Positions 15,759 through 24,880 of a stretch of DNA of 36,599 nucleotides are shown here, piece by piece. The position numbers and the translations under genes were made by a program. The stretch spans positions 1-36,599 of the forward strand of contig SSMV01000124.1 of NCBI GenBank assembly GCA_004799435.1, written 5' to 3'. This DNA is from Bradyrhizobium sp. (lineage in GTDB: Bacteria > Pseudomonadota > Alphaproteobacteria > Rhizobiales > Beijerinckiaceae). Below the pieces are notes generated by a model. The model was not told where the DNA came from. It did not search any database and saw only the letters and a program-made list of their open reading frames with translations. Numbering within the stretch: position 1 is the first letter of the stretch; the number at the start of each line of letters is the position of its first letter.

Positions 15759-17129
15759 TCAGATCGCCGCCTCGGCGAAGACCGGATCGATGGCGCCGCG
15801 CCACGGACCCTTGAAGCGTTCGATCCACGCTTCCGCCGGCGTGCGTCGTTCGCCGACGATACGCTCGAGCGGTTCGAGGTAGCGCGTTTCGTCTTCTCCG
15901 TCGGCGTTGCGACGGGCGCGGTTCGCCAAGCCGCCGCGCGCGATGGCGAGCGCGTCGCGTGCGATGTCGCCAAGCAATCGACCGTCGATCGTCGCCGCAA
16001 GACCCAGACGCGGAACCTCGTCGCGCAGACGCTGCAGCGATTCGAAACTCCACATGCGCGTGAGGTCGCGCGCGGCGGCGAGCGCGCTTCGGTCGTAATA
16101 GATGCCGGCGCAGAAAGCGGCGAGGGCCAACATACGCTCGGGCGGTCCGACATCGGCGCCGCGCATCTCGAGATAGCGCTTCAATCGCACCTCGGGAAAG
16201 ATCGTCGAAAGATGATTGGACCAGTCGGAGATCGTCGCGCGCGCGCCGGGCAGCGCCGCGAGCCGGCCGGCGAGCAGATCGCGGAAGCTCGCGCCGGCGA
16301 CGTCGTGATAGACGCCGTCGCGCTTGACGAAATAGAGCGGCACGTCGAGCGCATAATCGACATAGCGCTCGAAGCCCATGCCGGATTCGAAGGCGAAGGC
16401 GAGCAGGCCGGTGCGCGCGGCGTCGGTGTCGCGCCAGACTTCCGAACGGGCCGAGAGGAAGCCGTTGAGCCGCCCCTCGGTGAAGGGCGAATTGGCGAAG
16501 AGGGCGGTGATCGTCGGTTGCAGCGCCAGCCCGACCCTGAGTTTGGCGACCATGTCGGCTTCGTCGGCGAAGTCGAGATTGGCCTGAGTCGTCGCGGTTC
16601 GATACATCATGTCGAGGCCGCGGCCGCCGACCTTGGGCATGTAGCGGGTCATGATGCGGTAACGGCTTTTCGGCATCGCCGGTATCTGGGCGAGCATCCA
16701 TTTGGGACTGAAGCCCAGCGCGATGAAGCCGATCCCCAGCGCGCCGCCGACCTTATGCATGCAGTCGAGATGAGCTTCGATCTCCGCCCCGATTTGGTGG
16801 ACGTCGGCCTGGACGCCGCCGGAAAGTTCGAACTGGCCGCCGGGTTCAAGCGAGATCGCGCCGCCGCCGGCCGGGTCAGCGAGGCCGATCAGCGAAGTCC
16901 CGTCTTCGATCGCCGTCCAGCCGAGCCGCGCCTTGGCGCCCTCGAGCAGCGCCCGGATGCCACGCTCGCCCTCATAGGGGACAGGCGACAGATCCGACGT
17001 GTAGAAAGGGATTTTTTCGTGCTCGACGCCGATTTGGAACGTTTCGGGCGGTTTGCCGCCCGAGGCCAGCCAGGCCGTCAAATCGTCGCGCGATTCGATA
17101 ATCTTACCGTCGACGGTGTCGCGGGCCAT
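15759..17129 (-). CDS. gshA: Glutamate-cysteine ligase GshA (plant/alphaproteobacterial type)
   Basis: A 456-residue enzyme of the GCS2 family, which joins glutamate and cysteine in the first step of glutathione synthesis. Visible blocks: FQIGVEHEKIPF (near residue 30), ISLEPGGQFELSGG (substrate and metal binding), MPKSRYRIMTRYMPKVGGRG, MYRTATTQANLDFADEADM, RLKRYLEMRGADVG. Its length matches the alphaproteobacterial/plant form and not the 518-residue E. coli form. The ATG at 17129 has GGAG six bases upstream and begins MARDTVDGKIIESRDDL; the open frame further upstream reads through an unrelated region. It sits between a MATE exporter and the polyhistidine gene, all on the minus strand, perhaps in one transcript. 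Confidence 0.95.
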   Translation of the reverse strand: MARDTVDGKIIESRDDLTAWLASGGKPPETFQIGVEHEKIPFYTSDLSPVPYEGERGIRALLEGAKARLGWTAIEDGTSLIGLADPAGGGAISLEPGGQFELSGGVQADVHQIGAEIEAHLDCMHKVGGALGIGFIALGFSPKWMLAQIPAMPKSRYRIMTRYMPKVGGRGLDMMYRTATTQANLDFADEADMVAKLRVGLALQPTITALFANSPFTEGRLNGFLSARSEVWRDTDAARTGLLAFAFESGMGFERYVDYALDVPLYFVKRDGVYHDVAGASFRDLLAGRLAALPGARATISDWSNHLSTIFPEVRLKRYLEMRGADVGPPERMLALAAFCAGIYYDRSALAAARDLTRMWSFESLQRLRDEVPRLGLAATIDGRLLGDIARDALAIARGGLANRARRNADGEDETRYLEPLERIVGERRTPAEAWIERFKGPWRGAIDPVFAEAAI

Positions 17130-17232
17130 AGGGGCTCCGGAAGAAAAGCGGGCGACAGCCGCGCCAAAGGACGAGCGGGGCAGTAGATAGGGGCCCCCGG
17201 GCGACAAAGCAATGAAGGGCCCGCCGCCCCCG

Positions 17233-18597
17233 CTACTTGGGCCTGACCGTCCTGGCCAGGCGGCCGACGACGACGAAACCCAGCCCGGTGGCGGCAAGGC
17301 CGAAAATCGCCGCGCCGACCCCGATGCCGATGATGGCGCCCTCGACGCCGCCCCAGCGGGCGCCGAGAATGACGCAGGGCACGGTGCCGAGCGTCGCGCG
17401 GCCCCAGTTGAACAGGGTCGCCAGAATCGGCTGACCGAGATTGTTGAACACCGTATTAGCGACGAACAGGCAGGTGATGAACAGCCAGGCCGAGACGCCG
17501 TAACGGCAGAAAAAGACGACGAAGCTGGCGGCGTCGCCGGTGACGTCGAACATCGCGGCGATCGCCGGCCCGGCGATGGCGAGCACCGCCCAGGCAAGCA
17601 GCGCATAGGAGACGGAGAGGATCAGCGCATCGGCATAGGCGCGCTGTACGCGGTCCATCAGCCGGGCGCCGAAGTTCTGTCCGAGGATCGGACCAATCGA
17701 GCCGGTCAAGGCGAAGACGACGCCGAAGGCGAGCGGAATGACGCGATCGATGACCGCGCCGCCAGTGACCGCGTCGACGCCGAAATCCGACCAGGCGCGG
17801 GTGACGTAAAGCGCGCCGACCGGCATGGCGAGATTGGCGAGAATCGCCGGCACGCCGATGCCCATCACCGGCGCGAAATCGGCGCGGATCGCTGCGAGCG
17901 TGGGCCGGGCGACCATATTGTGGACGCGGATCGCGCCATTGATCCCGACGGCCAGCATGACGAGGCGGGAAATCACGATCGCCCAGGCGGCGCCATAGAC
18001 GCCAAGCCCGAAACCGAAGATCAGCAGCGGATCGGTGAAGGCCGTGATGACGCCGCCCGACAGCGTCACATACATGGCGCGACGCGCATCGCCGACGGCG
18101 CGCAGCGCGCCGGTGAACGCCATGGCGAGCGAGAAAGCGATGTTGGCCGGCATGGCGATGAGGAGGAAGCGGCTTGCGACCTCGGCCGGCTCGCCCTTCG
18201 CATGCAGGAGGAAGGTCAGCGCCGGGTCGCGCAGCAGCACCATGACGATCGCTAAGGCCGTCGCGATCGCCGTCGCGATCGCCAGGCCGGAGGCCGCCAG
18301 GCGCCGGGCGCGGTCGCGATTCCCCGCGCCGAGCGCCCGCGACACGGTGGCCGAAATGGCGATGGTGAGGCCGATCGACACCGACAGCGCGATGAATTGC
18401 AATTGGGTGGCGTAGCCGACGGCGGCCTTCAGGCTCTGCGAGCCGAGGCGCGCGACCCAGAAGAGCGACAGGAAATCGACGGCGAAGACCGCCACCAGCC
18501 CGATCGAGCCGGTCGCGGTCATGACCGCGACATGGCGCATGGTGGAGCCGCGCGTGAAGATCGGCGCGTCGTCGCGGGAGGCGGTGGCGGCGGTCAT
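17233..18597 (-). CDS. MATE-family multidrug/toxin efflux transporter
   Basis: A 454-residue polytopic membrane protein with about twelve hydrophobic segments in two similar halves. It starts [20 protein letters not shown], followed by the first segment [25 protein letters not shown]. The family pattern appears as [20 protein letters not shown] in the first half and the related [20 protein letters not shown] in the second. MATE proteins export cationic compounds in exchange for H+ or Na+; the substrate is not readable here. The ATG at 18597 is preferred because upstream residues are highly charged and lie in the divergent ispH promoter region. Located upstream of gshA with a gap of about 100 bases. 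Confidence 0.9.
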   Translation of the reverse strand: MTAATASRDDAPIFTRGSTMRHVAVMTATGSIGLVAVFAVDFLSLFWVARLGSQSLKAAVGYATQLQFIALSVSIGLTIAISATVSRALGAGNRDRARRLAASGLAIATAIATALAIVMVLLRDPALTFLLHAKGEPAEVASRFLLIAMPANIAFSLAMAFTGALRAVGDARRAMYVTLSGGVITAFTDPLLIFGFGLGVYGAAWAIVISRLVMLAVGINGAIRVHNMVARPTLAAIRADFAPVMGIGVPAILANLAMPVGALYVTRAWSDFGVDAVTGGAVIDRVIPLAFGVVFALTGSIGPILGQNFGARLMDRVQRAYADALILSVSYALLAWAVLAIAGPAIAAMFDVTGDAASFVVFFCRYGVSAWLFITCLFVANTVFNNLGQPILATLFNWGRATLGTVPCVILGARWGGVEGAIIGIGVGAAIFGLAATGLGFVVVGRLARTVRPK

Positions 18598-18745
18598 GGC
18601 GATCCGGGGGCGATGGGAGGAGCGCCTTTTAGTCGCTTCGGGCGCGTCTCGCCAGTCCAAATCGGCGCGGGCTTCCTCTGAAGCCCGCTTGACTTCGCCT
18701 TCGCGCCTTTTCAAGACAGCGGCGCCCTTATTCCCCCTGGACGCA

Positions 18746-19708
18746 ATGACCGACAAGCCGCCGCTCCGCATTCTCCTCTGCTCCCCGCGCGGCTTCTGCG
18801 CCGGGGTGGTGCGAGCGATCGACGTCGTCGAAAAGGCGCTGCAGCTCTATGGCGCGCCCGTCTATGTGCGTCATGAAATCGTCCATAATAAATATGTCGT
18901 CGACTCGCTGCGCGCGAAGGGCGTCGTCTTCATCAAGGAGCTTGCTGAGGCGCCCGCCGGCGACCGGCCGGTGATTTTTTCCGCCCACGGGGTCGCCAAG
19001 GCGGTCCCGGCCGAGGCTGAGGCGCGCAAGCTCTTCACCATCGACGCCACCTGCCCGCTGGTGACCAAGGTGCATCGCGAAGCGCAGGCCCATTTCAAGC
19101 GCGGCCGCCACGTGCTGTTGATCGGTCATGCCGGTCATCCGGAAGTCGTCGGCACCATGGGGCAATTGCCGCCCGGCGCCGTGACGCTGGTCAGCTCGGC
19201 GGAAGAGGCCGCCTCGCTCGCCTTCGCGCCCGGCGCGCCGCTCGCCTTTGTGACCCAGACGACCTTGTCGGTCGACGACACGCGCGAGATCGTCAGCGCG
19301 TTGACGCGACGCTTTCCGACGATTCACGCGCCGCAGTTCGAGGACATTTGCTACGCAACCACCAATCGCCAGGAGGCAGTCAAACTCGCGGCGGCTTCCG
19401 TCGAGGCGGTGCTGGTGGTGGGGGCGGAAAATTCCTCCAATTCGCAGCGCCTGCGCGAGGTCGCCGAGCGCGCCGGCTGCGCGCTCGCCGTGCTCGCGCC
19501 CAATGTCGAGGCGATCGACTGGCGGCGCTTTGCCGGCGTCGCGTCCTTGGCGATCACCGCCGGCGCCTCGGCCCCGGAGATTCTGGTCGAGGAGATTATC
19601 GACGCTTTCGCCGAACGTTTCGACATCGCCGTCGAAACGCTGACGACGACCGAGGAGTCGATGTTCTTCCCTCTGCCGCGCAGCCTGCGCGAGGCGCAGG
19701 CGGGCTGA
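18746..19708 (+). CDS. ispH: 4-hydroxy-3-methylbut-2-enyl diphosphate reductase IspH
   Basis: A 320-residue iron-sulfur enzyme, the last step of the MEP pathway, giving IPP and DMAPP. The three cluster cysteines are visible: Cys18 ([13 protein letters not shown]), Cys103 ([12 protein letters not shown]) and Cys202 ([12 protein letters not shown]). Substrate histidines are in [11 protein letters not shown] and FSAHGV, and the catalytic region [10 protein letters not shown] and ENSSNSQRL are intact. The ATG at 18746 begins [11 protein letters not shown]; the frame is open upstream without family similarity. First gene of an ispH-thrB-rnhA cluster that is conserved in Rhizobiales. Confidence 0.97.
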   Translation: MTDKPPLRILLCSPRGFCAGVVRAIDVVEKALQLYGAPVYVRHEIVHNKYVVDSLRAKGVVFIKELAEAPAGDRPVIFSAHGVAKAVPAEAEARKLFTIDATCPLVTKVHREAQAHFKRGRHVLLIGHAGHPEVVGTMGQLPPGAVTLVSSAEEAASLAFAPGAPLAFVTQTTLSVDDTREIVSALTRRFPTIHAPQFEDICYATTNRQEAVKLAAASVEAVLVVGAENSSNSQRLREVAERAGCALAVLAPNVEAIDWRRFAGVASLAITAGASAPEILVEEIIDAFAERFDIAVETLTTTEESMFFPLPRSLREAQAG

Positions 19709-19729
19709 GCGGAGCATTTCGAGCGCATC

Positions 19730-20695
19730 ATGGCCGTCTACACCGAAGTCACCGACGAAGCGCTGGAGACATATCTCGCCGGCTATGATCTCGGCCGCGT
19801 CCTGTCCTTCAAGGGCATCGCCGAGGGCGTCGAGAACTCCAACTATCTGCTGCGCGCCGAGGGCGGCCAGTTCATCCTGACGCTTTACGAAAAGCGGGTG
19901 CAGGAGAGCGATCTGCCCTTCTTCGTCGGCCTGATGGAGCACCTTGCGACGCGCGGCGTCGTCTGCCCGCAGCCGGTGCGGGCCAAGAACGGCGAGGCGC
20001 TCGGGCGACTGGCGGGACGCGCCGCGGCGATCGTCACCTTTCTCGACGGCGTTTGGCTGCGCCGGCCGCAGGCGCATCATTGCGGCCAGGTCGGCGAGGC
20101 GCTGGCGCGCATGCATGAGGCGGGCGCCGATTTCGCGCTCTCACGCGTCAATGCGCTGGACATTAACGGCTGGCCGCCGCTGGTCGCCGCCGCCGCGCCG
20201 CGCGCCGACGAGGTCGCGCCGGGTCTCAAAGATGAAATGACCCGCGAGCTCGCCGCGCTGCAAGCGATCTGGCCGAGCGGTCTTCCCGGCGGCGTCATCC
20301 ATGCCGACCTCTTCCCCGACAATGTCTTCTTTCTCGGCGACCGGCTCTCCGGCCTGATCGACTTCTATTTCGCCTGCAATGATTCCTTCGCTTACGATCT
20401 CAGCGTCTGTCTCAACGCCTGGTGCTTCGAGCCCGACGGCCAGTTCAATGTCTCGAAGGGCATGGCGATGATCCACGGCTATGAGAAGCGCCGCCCGCTG
20501 CACCTCGCGGAAGTCGAGGCGCTGCCAATTCTCGCACGCGGCTCGGCGCTGCGCTTCATGCTGACCCGGCTGGTCGACTGGCTCAACGTGCCGCCGGGCG
20601 CCAAGGTGACGCCGAAAAACCCGCTCGAATATCTGACCAAGATGCGCTTTCACCAGCGCGTCGTCAGCGCGCGCGACTATGGCCGCCTGACATGA
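19730..20695 (+). CDS. thrB: Homoserine kinase (choline-kinase fold) ThrB
   Basis: A 321-residue homoserine kinase of the aminoglycoside/choline kinase fold used by many alpha- and gammaproteobacteria in place of the GHMP type; it phosphorylates homoserine on the way to threonine. Signatures: [16 protein letters not shown] start, [23 protein letters not shown], catalytic [14 protein letters not shown] and metal-binding [16 protein letters not shown]. It starts 21 bases after ispH and overlaps rnhA by 4 bases, so all three are probably one operon. Confidence 0.95.
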   Translation: MAVYTEVTDEALETYLAGYDLGRVLSFKGIAEGVENSNYLLRAEGGQFILTLYEKRVQESDLPFFVGLMEHLATRGVVCPQPVRAKNGEALGRLAGRAAAIVTFLDGVWLRRPQAHHCGQVGEALARMHEAGADFALSRVNALDINGWPPLVAAAAPRADEVAPGLKDEMTRELAALQAIWPSGLPGGVIHADLFPDNVFFLGDRLSGLIDFYFACNDSFAYDLSVCLNAWCFEPDGQFNVSKGMAMIHGYEKRRPLHLAEVEALPILARGSALRFMLTRLVDWLNVPPGAKVTPKNPLEYLTKMRFHQRVVSARDYGRLT

Positions 20696-21153
20696 GCGAA
20701 CGCGTCGTCGTCTTCACCGACGGGGCCTGTTCGGGCAATCCCGGTCCGGGCGGCTGGGGCGCGATCCTGATCTGGGGCGAGCGCGAGAAAACGCTGTGCG
20801 GCGGCGAGCCGCTGACGACCAACAATCGCATGGAGCTCACCGCCGCGATTATGGCGCTCGAAGCGCTCAGGCGCCCTTGCGCGGTCGAGCTGCACACCGA
20901 CTCGCAATATTTGCGCAATGGCGTGACGCAATGGATCCACGGCTGGAAGCGCAACGGCTGGCGCACCGCCGACAAGAAGCCGGTGAAGAACGAAGAGCTT
21001 TGGCGCCGGCTCGACGAGGCGGCCACGCGTCATGAGGTCGACTGGCGCTGGGTGCGCGGTCACGCCGGCCATGACAGGAACGAACGCGCCGACGAACTGG
21101 CGCGAGAGGGCATGGCGCCCTTCATGCCGGCGAAGAAGAAGGCGGAGGGGTAG
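20692..21153 (+). CDS. rnhA: Ribonuclease HI
   Basis: A 153-residue RNase HI, which cuts the RNA strand of RNA-DNA hybrids. The catalytic set Asp10 ([17 protein letters not shown]), Glu48 (NNRMELTAA), Asp70 (LHTDSQY) and Asp134 (NERADELA), with His124, matches E. coli numbering exactly. The basic protrusion ([16 protein letters not shown]) is present. The start overlaps the thrB stop (ATGA), indicating coupled translation. Confidence 0.97.
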   Translation: MSERVVVFTDGACSGNPGPGGWGAILIWGEREKTLCGGEPLTTNNRMELTAAIMALEALRRPCAVELHTDSQYLRNGVTQWIHGWKRNGWRTADKKPVKNEELWRRLDEAATRHEVDWRWVRGHAGHDRNERADELAREGMAPFMPAKKKAEG

Positions 21154-21161
21154 GAGAAGCT

Positions 21162-21503
21162 CTAACTACGCGGCCTCGCGGGCGCCCAAAGCTCAAATAG
21201 GGCGTCCCAGGTTTCTCGAACCTTTTCTATCTGCTGAGCGTCCGGTGGCTTTGCCGCTCGAAATCCAATTTGGGCTGGATAGCCTGTCCTCGCCGACACA
21301 ACCATGAAGGTAATGTCAGGCCTCTTGCCTTCGGTTTCCTCTTTGCTCAGCTTGTCGAGAATAGGCTTCCAAGGCCCTCGCGTCGGGATACCCAGTGTGG
21401 CGCCAAGCTGCGTGTAGGTAAGCGGTTGCCTTCGCGCAGCGGCCTTTTGGAGTTCGCGACGGATTTCCGCCTGGCGATCTTCATATGGAATTTTTTCGGT
21501 CAT
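21162..21503 (-). CDS. Conserved-looking small protein of unknown function
   Basis: A 113-residue protein I do not recognise. A charged helix (residues 1-25) is followed by a block that looks like a winged helix, LTYTQLGATLGIPTRGPWKP, then ILDKLSKEETEGKRPDITFM and VVSARTGYPAQIGF. The order of a helix-turn-helix-like TYxQLGxxLG and a strand near TGYP is loosely reminiscent of alkyltransferase-like proteins, but no PCHR-type motif is present, so that remains a guess. It is less GC-rich than its neighbours. It converges on rnhA 8 bases away and lies 19 bases after the peroxiredoxin gene on the same strand. Confidence 0.6.
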   Translation of the reverse strand: MTEKIPYEDRQAEIRRELQKAAARRQPLTYTQLGATLGIPTRGPWKPILDKLSKEETEGKRPDITFMVVSARTGYPAQIGFRAAKPPDAQQIEKVRETWDALFELWAPARPRS

Positions 21504-21522
21504 GTGAGCGACCGCCGTTTTC

Positions 21523-22008
21523 CTAAATCTGCGCCAGGATATGCGCCGCGCTGGAGAGATCGGCTTTGCCCGGCGCTTCCTCGATGTTGAGCTGTTTGAC
21601 GACGCCGTCCTCGATCAGCGCCGAATAGCGGCGCGAGCGGATGCCCATACCGCCGGGGGACGCGTCGTAATCGAGCCCGGCGGCCTTGGCGAAATCGGCG
21701 GCGCCGTCGGCGAGGAAATCGATATGGCCCTCGGCGCCGGTCGCCTTGGCCCAGACCGCGAGCACGTGATGATCATTGACCGAAGTCATGGCGATCGCAT
21801 CGATCCCCTTGGCCTTGAACTTCGCCTCGTCGGCGATGAAGCCGGGCAGATGGTTCTTGTGGCAGGTGGGGGTGAAGGCGCCCGGCAATCCGAAGAGCAC
21901 GATCTTGCGGCCGGCGAAATATTCTTGCGTCGTCACCGGCTTGGGACCGTCCGGCGTCACCATGCGAAAGGTGGCGTTGGGCAATTTGTCGCCGATCTTG
22001 ATTGTCAT
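21523..22008 (-). CDS. Prx5-type atypical peroxiredoxin
   Basis: A 161-residue peroxiredoxin. The peroxidatic Cys49 lies in LPGAFTPTCHKNHLPGF, the Prx5 signature; it is the only Cys in the protein, so a 1-Cys mechanism recycled by glutathione/glutaredoxin is likely. Further family blocks: SVNDHHVLAVWAKATGA, GLDYDASPGGMGIRSRRYS and VKQLNIEEAPG. It reduces H2O2 and organic peroxides in the cytoplasm. The ATG at 22008 (MTIKIGDKLPNATF) is well supported. Confidence 0.93.
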   Translation of the reverse strand: MTIKIGDKLPNATFRMVTPDGPKPVTTQEYFAGRKIVLFGLPGAFTPTCHKNHLPGFIADEAKFKAKGIDAIAMTSVNDHHVLAVWAKATGAEGHIDFLADGAADFAKAAGLDYDASPGGMGIRSRRYSALIEDGVVKQLNIEEAPGKADLSSAAHILAQI

Positions 22009-22077
22009 CTTCGTCTCCGTGGGTCAGGGGTTCACTCTAGCGGCGGCGCGGGCCCGCGCAAACTCGCGCGATGCCGG

Positions 22078-22887
22078 TCAGGCTTTCGGCGCCAGGGTCA
22101 GCGTGAATTCGCGCGGACCTAAGCCGCCCGTCAGCGTCGCGCGGATGTCGACCGGCAAGGCGCCGTCGGCCGGCTTTTGTTGCAGTTGCAGAGCAAAGCA
22201 GGCGCGCCCATCGGACTGCGTCGCCGCCTTGCTCTCGACCCACCAGCCTGAAGGCGCTTCGATGAAGAGATCGCGCTCGGGCCCCGGCTCGGCCGGCGCG
22301 CAAAACCGCCATGTTCCTTCGCCCGACGCTGTGAACTCGCCGCCCGACTTGACGGCGTCGATCGCGCGCGGCGTCAGCGCACGCGCGGCGAGCAGTTCAG
22401 GCGCATAGGGGCTCTCGTCATTGGCCGGCAGCGTCAGCTTCAGCGTCGCCCGCGCCGGCAGGCAGAGCTTCTCGCAGACCGCATAGTCGAATCGCAGCGC
22501 CAGCTCGACCGGCTTGCTCGTATCAGTCGCGGCGACACGGATCGGGAAGACGACGCTGTCGCGATAGCCGAAAGCCTCCGAGCCGTCGGATTCCGCGATG
22601 CGCGTTGGCGCCGGATAATCGGCTTCGGCGCTGGCAAGATTGTGTGAGCCGGCAAAGTCGAAACGCGGCGGCGCGCCGGCGTCGCCGGGGTTGCGCCAAT
22701 AGGTGATGGCGCCGGGCGCCAGACGCACCTCGACTCCCGCCTCGCCGGGAGCGCCGGCGACGAGCCGCGCCTCGGCTTTGAGCGTATGCGCCCAGTCGGA
22801 CGCATAGTCGTCGGCCCGCGCGTCCGGACAGGCGAGCGCGACGGCGCAGGCGGCAATTGCCAGGATATAAGGCTGCATGGCGCGCAT
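22078..22887 (-). CDS. DsbD N-terminal-like (alpha domain) exported protein
   Basis: A 269-residue secreted protein. A signal peptide (MRAMQPYILAIAACAVALAC, then PDARA) precedes a beta-rich domain resembling the periplasmic alpha domain of the thiol:disulfide interchange protein DsbD. Visible: WHT-like DWAHTLKAEARLV, GAITYWRNPGDAGAPPRFDF and the Cys pair in VCEKLCLPARATL (C-x3-C), with later Cys in WRFCAPAEP and RACFALQL. It lacks the eight-helix membrane domain and thioredoxin domain of full DsbD, so its electron donor must be separate. Likely role: periplasmic redox or cytochrome c maturation; inference. The start may also be the ATG at 22878. Confidence 0.78.
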   Translation of the reverse strand: MRAMQPYILAIAACAVALACPDARADDYASDWAHTLKAEARLVAGAPGEAGVEVRLAPGAITYWRNPGDAGAPPRFDFAGSHNLASAEADYPAPTRIAESDGSEAFGYRDSVVFPIRVAATDTSKPVELALRFDYAVCEKLCLPARATLKLTLPANDESPYAPELLAARALTPRAIDAVKSGGEFTASGEGTWRFCAPAEPGPERDLFIEAPSGWWVESKAATQSDGRACFALQLQQKPADGALPVDIRATLTGGLGPREFTLTLAPKA

Positions 22888-22992
22888 TTTCGCGCTCCCT
22901 CGCCCTAACCGCCAGAAAAATCGTCGTGAACGGCCCGTCGGCGCCGGCGATTTGCGCTTTCGCAGCCATTGACAGAGGGCTAGCATGCGAGC

Positions 22993-23598
22993 ATGGGCCG
23001 ATCCGCCGAAAAAACCTCCTGGCAGAGCTATGAAGGCCAATTCCTGATCGCCATGCCCAGCTTGCGCGACGGCCCCTTCGCGCGCTCGGTGGTCTATATT
23101 TGCGCCCATCGCGAAGATGGCGCGATGGGCATTATCATCAATCAGCGCGCCGTCGACCTCGATTTCTCGCGCCTGCTGGTGCAACTGCGCATCGTCGGCG
23201 AAGCCGAGGCGATCCGTCTGCCGGCGAGCGCCGGGCAAGTGCGGGTGTTGCGCGGCGGCCCGGTCGACACGGCGCGCGGCTTTGTTCTCCATTCGAGCGA
23301 TTATCGCGTCGCCGACTCGACCGTCGAAGTCGGCGGCGACGTCTGTCTCACCGCCACGCTCGACATTCTCAAGGCGATCGCGCAAGGCGCGGGGCCAAGC
23401 CGCGCGGTGCTGGCGCTGGGCTACGCCGGCTGGGCGTCGGGCCAGTTGGAGAGCGAGATTCTCGCCAATGGCTGGCTGGTGTCGCCCGCCGATTCGCGAC
23501 TGATCTTCGACGGCGATTTCGACGCCAAATATGATCGCGCGCTGGCGCGGCTCGGCGTCAATGTCGCCGGGCTGTCGTCAGAGGTCGGCCACGCCTGA
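22993..23598 (+). CDS. YqgE/AlgH family protein (UPF0301)
   Basis: A 201-residue UPF0301 protein. Family motifs: [20 protein letters not shown] and [17 protein letters not shown] at the N-terminus, [16 protein letters not shown] in the middle, and [22 protein letters not shown] near the C-terminus. It is cytoplasmic; the biochemical role is not established, although the family name AlgH comes from an alginate-related locus. It is divergent from the DsbD-like gene and its stop is 3 bases from the convergent recF stop. Confidence 0.92.
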   Translation: MGRSAEKTSWQSYEGQFLIAMPSLRDGPFARSVVYICAHREDGAMGIIINQRAVDLDFSRLLVQLRIVGEAEAIRLPASAGQVRVLRGGPVDTARGFVLHSSDYRVADSTVEVGGDVCLTATLDILKAIAQGAGPSRAVLALGYAGWASGQLESEILANGWLVSPADSRLIFDGDFDAKYDRALARLGVNVAGLSSEVGHA

Positions 23599-23601
23599 GC
23601 G

Positions 23602-24774
23602 CTAGGCCGGCCAGGGCCGCGCATGGCCCGGCGTCACCTCATAGACATGGGCGCGCGAACCCAATTCGGCGAAGGCGGCGGGATCGGCGCCGGTGACGAA
23701 GACCTGACAGCCGACCCGCTCCAGCGCCGCAAAAAGCGCGGCGCGCCGGCGCGGATCGAAATGGGCGGTCGCTTCGTCGAGCAGCGCGAGCGGCGCGATG
23801 CCCGACATGTCGGCGACCAGACGCGCATGCGCCAGCGCCAGTCCGACCAGCAGCGCCTTCTGTTCGCCGGTCGAGGATTGCGCCGCCGGCGCGCCCTTGG
23901 GGCCATGCGAGACGGCGAGATCGCTGACATGCGGGCCGATCAGCGTGCGTCCCGCTGCCGTGTCGCGCCCGCGCGCTTCGCCGAGCAGCGCGCGATAGCG
24001 GTCCTCCACGGCAAGCGCCGGCTGATCGGCGGCCAGCGTCTCGAATTCGCCCTCCAGCGCCAGCGCCGCCCAGGGAAAAGGCGACGCGTCGTCGCGGTCG
24101 CGCGCGATTGTCGCTTTCAAGCGTTCGACGCATTCGCGCCTCGCCGCTGCGACGGCGACGGCGAGTTCGGCAGCCTCGCGCTCCAGCGCGTCCAGCCATT
24201 GGGCGTTGCGCGCGCCTTCTTCGAGCAGACGGTTGCGCCCGCGCAGCGCGCGCTCGAAGGCGGCGACACGCGCGCCATGCTGCGGGTCGATCGCCAGCAC
24301 CAGGCGATCGAGAAAGCGCCGCCTCTCGCTCGCCGGTCCGGCAAAGAGGCCGTCCATCGCCGGCGTCAGCCAGACGACGCGCAGATAATCGGCGAAGGCG
24401 CGCGCCGAGGGCGCAGGGGCGCGATCGACGCGGATGCGCCGCTCGGCGGGGCGTTCGCCGTCGCCCGGCTCGAATCCGACGCCGAGCTGGCGGCTCGCCT
24501 CGCCATCCTCGATCTCGACCGAAATGGCGAAACCGCCCGGCCCGCCGATGCGCGCGCAGGCCGAGAATTCGGCGCGCCTTAAGCCCCGGCCGGGCGCGAA
24601 GAGCGACAGGGCCTCAAGCAGATTGGTCTTGCCGGCGCCGTTCTCGCCGCAAAGCACGATCAGCGCGCCTTCGAGCGGCAGATCGAGCGTGGCGTAGGAG
24701 CGGAAATCGCCGAGCATCAGGCGTCGCGCCATCGGGCGCCGGCGCGCCGCGGGCGGTTCGGGCGGGCTTTGCAT
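23602..24774 (-). CDS. recF: DNA replication and repair protein RecF
   Basis: A 390-residue SMC-like ATPase that helps RecOR load RecA at gaps. Walker A is LCGENGAGKTNLLEALSLFAPGRGLRR-like at about residues 40-66, preceded by LMLGDFRSYATLDL. The signature-like STGEQKALLVGLALAHA and Walker B PLALLDEATAHFDPRRR follow near the C-terminus. The ATG at 24774 gives an MQSPPEPPAARRR leader; the ATG at 24732 (MARRLMLGDF) is an alternative that begins at the conserved part. It is not beside dnaN or gyrB, as is usual in alphaproteobacteria. Confidence 0.94.
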   Translation of the reverse strand: MQSPPEPPAARRRPMARRLMLGDFRSYATLDLPLEGALIVLCGENGAGKTNLLEALSLFAPGRGLRRAEFSACARIGGPGGFAISVEIEDGEASRQLGVGFEPGDGERPAERRIRVDRAPAPSARAFADYLRVVWLTPAMDGLFAGPASERRRFLDRLVLAIDPQHGARVAAFERALRGRNRLLEEGARNAQWLDALEREAAELAVAVAAARRECVERLKATIARDRDDASPFPWAALALEGEFETLAADQPALAVEDRYRALLGEARGRDTAAGRTLIGPHVSDLAVSHGPKGAPAAQSSTGEQKALLVGLALAHARLVADMSGIAPLALLDEATAHFDPRRRAALFAALERVGCQVFVTGADPAAFAELGSRAHVYEVTPGHARPWPA

Positions 24775-24880
24775 CGGCGCCGATGTGCCACGTCCGCGTC
24801 CACGGCGAAAGAGGCGGCCCCGCTTGTTGGCGGGGCCGGCCTGTCGCATGCTCCCGCCGCCGAAAGCTTGGGGGAAAGCA

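Noticed and set aside
22888-23385. Long upstream extension of the DsbD-like frame
   Set aside because: It overlaps the coding strand of YqgE antisense and would bury the signal peptide inside the protein.
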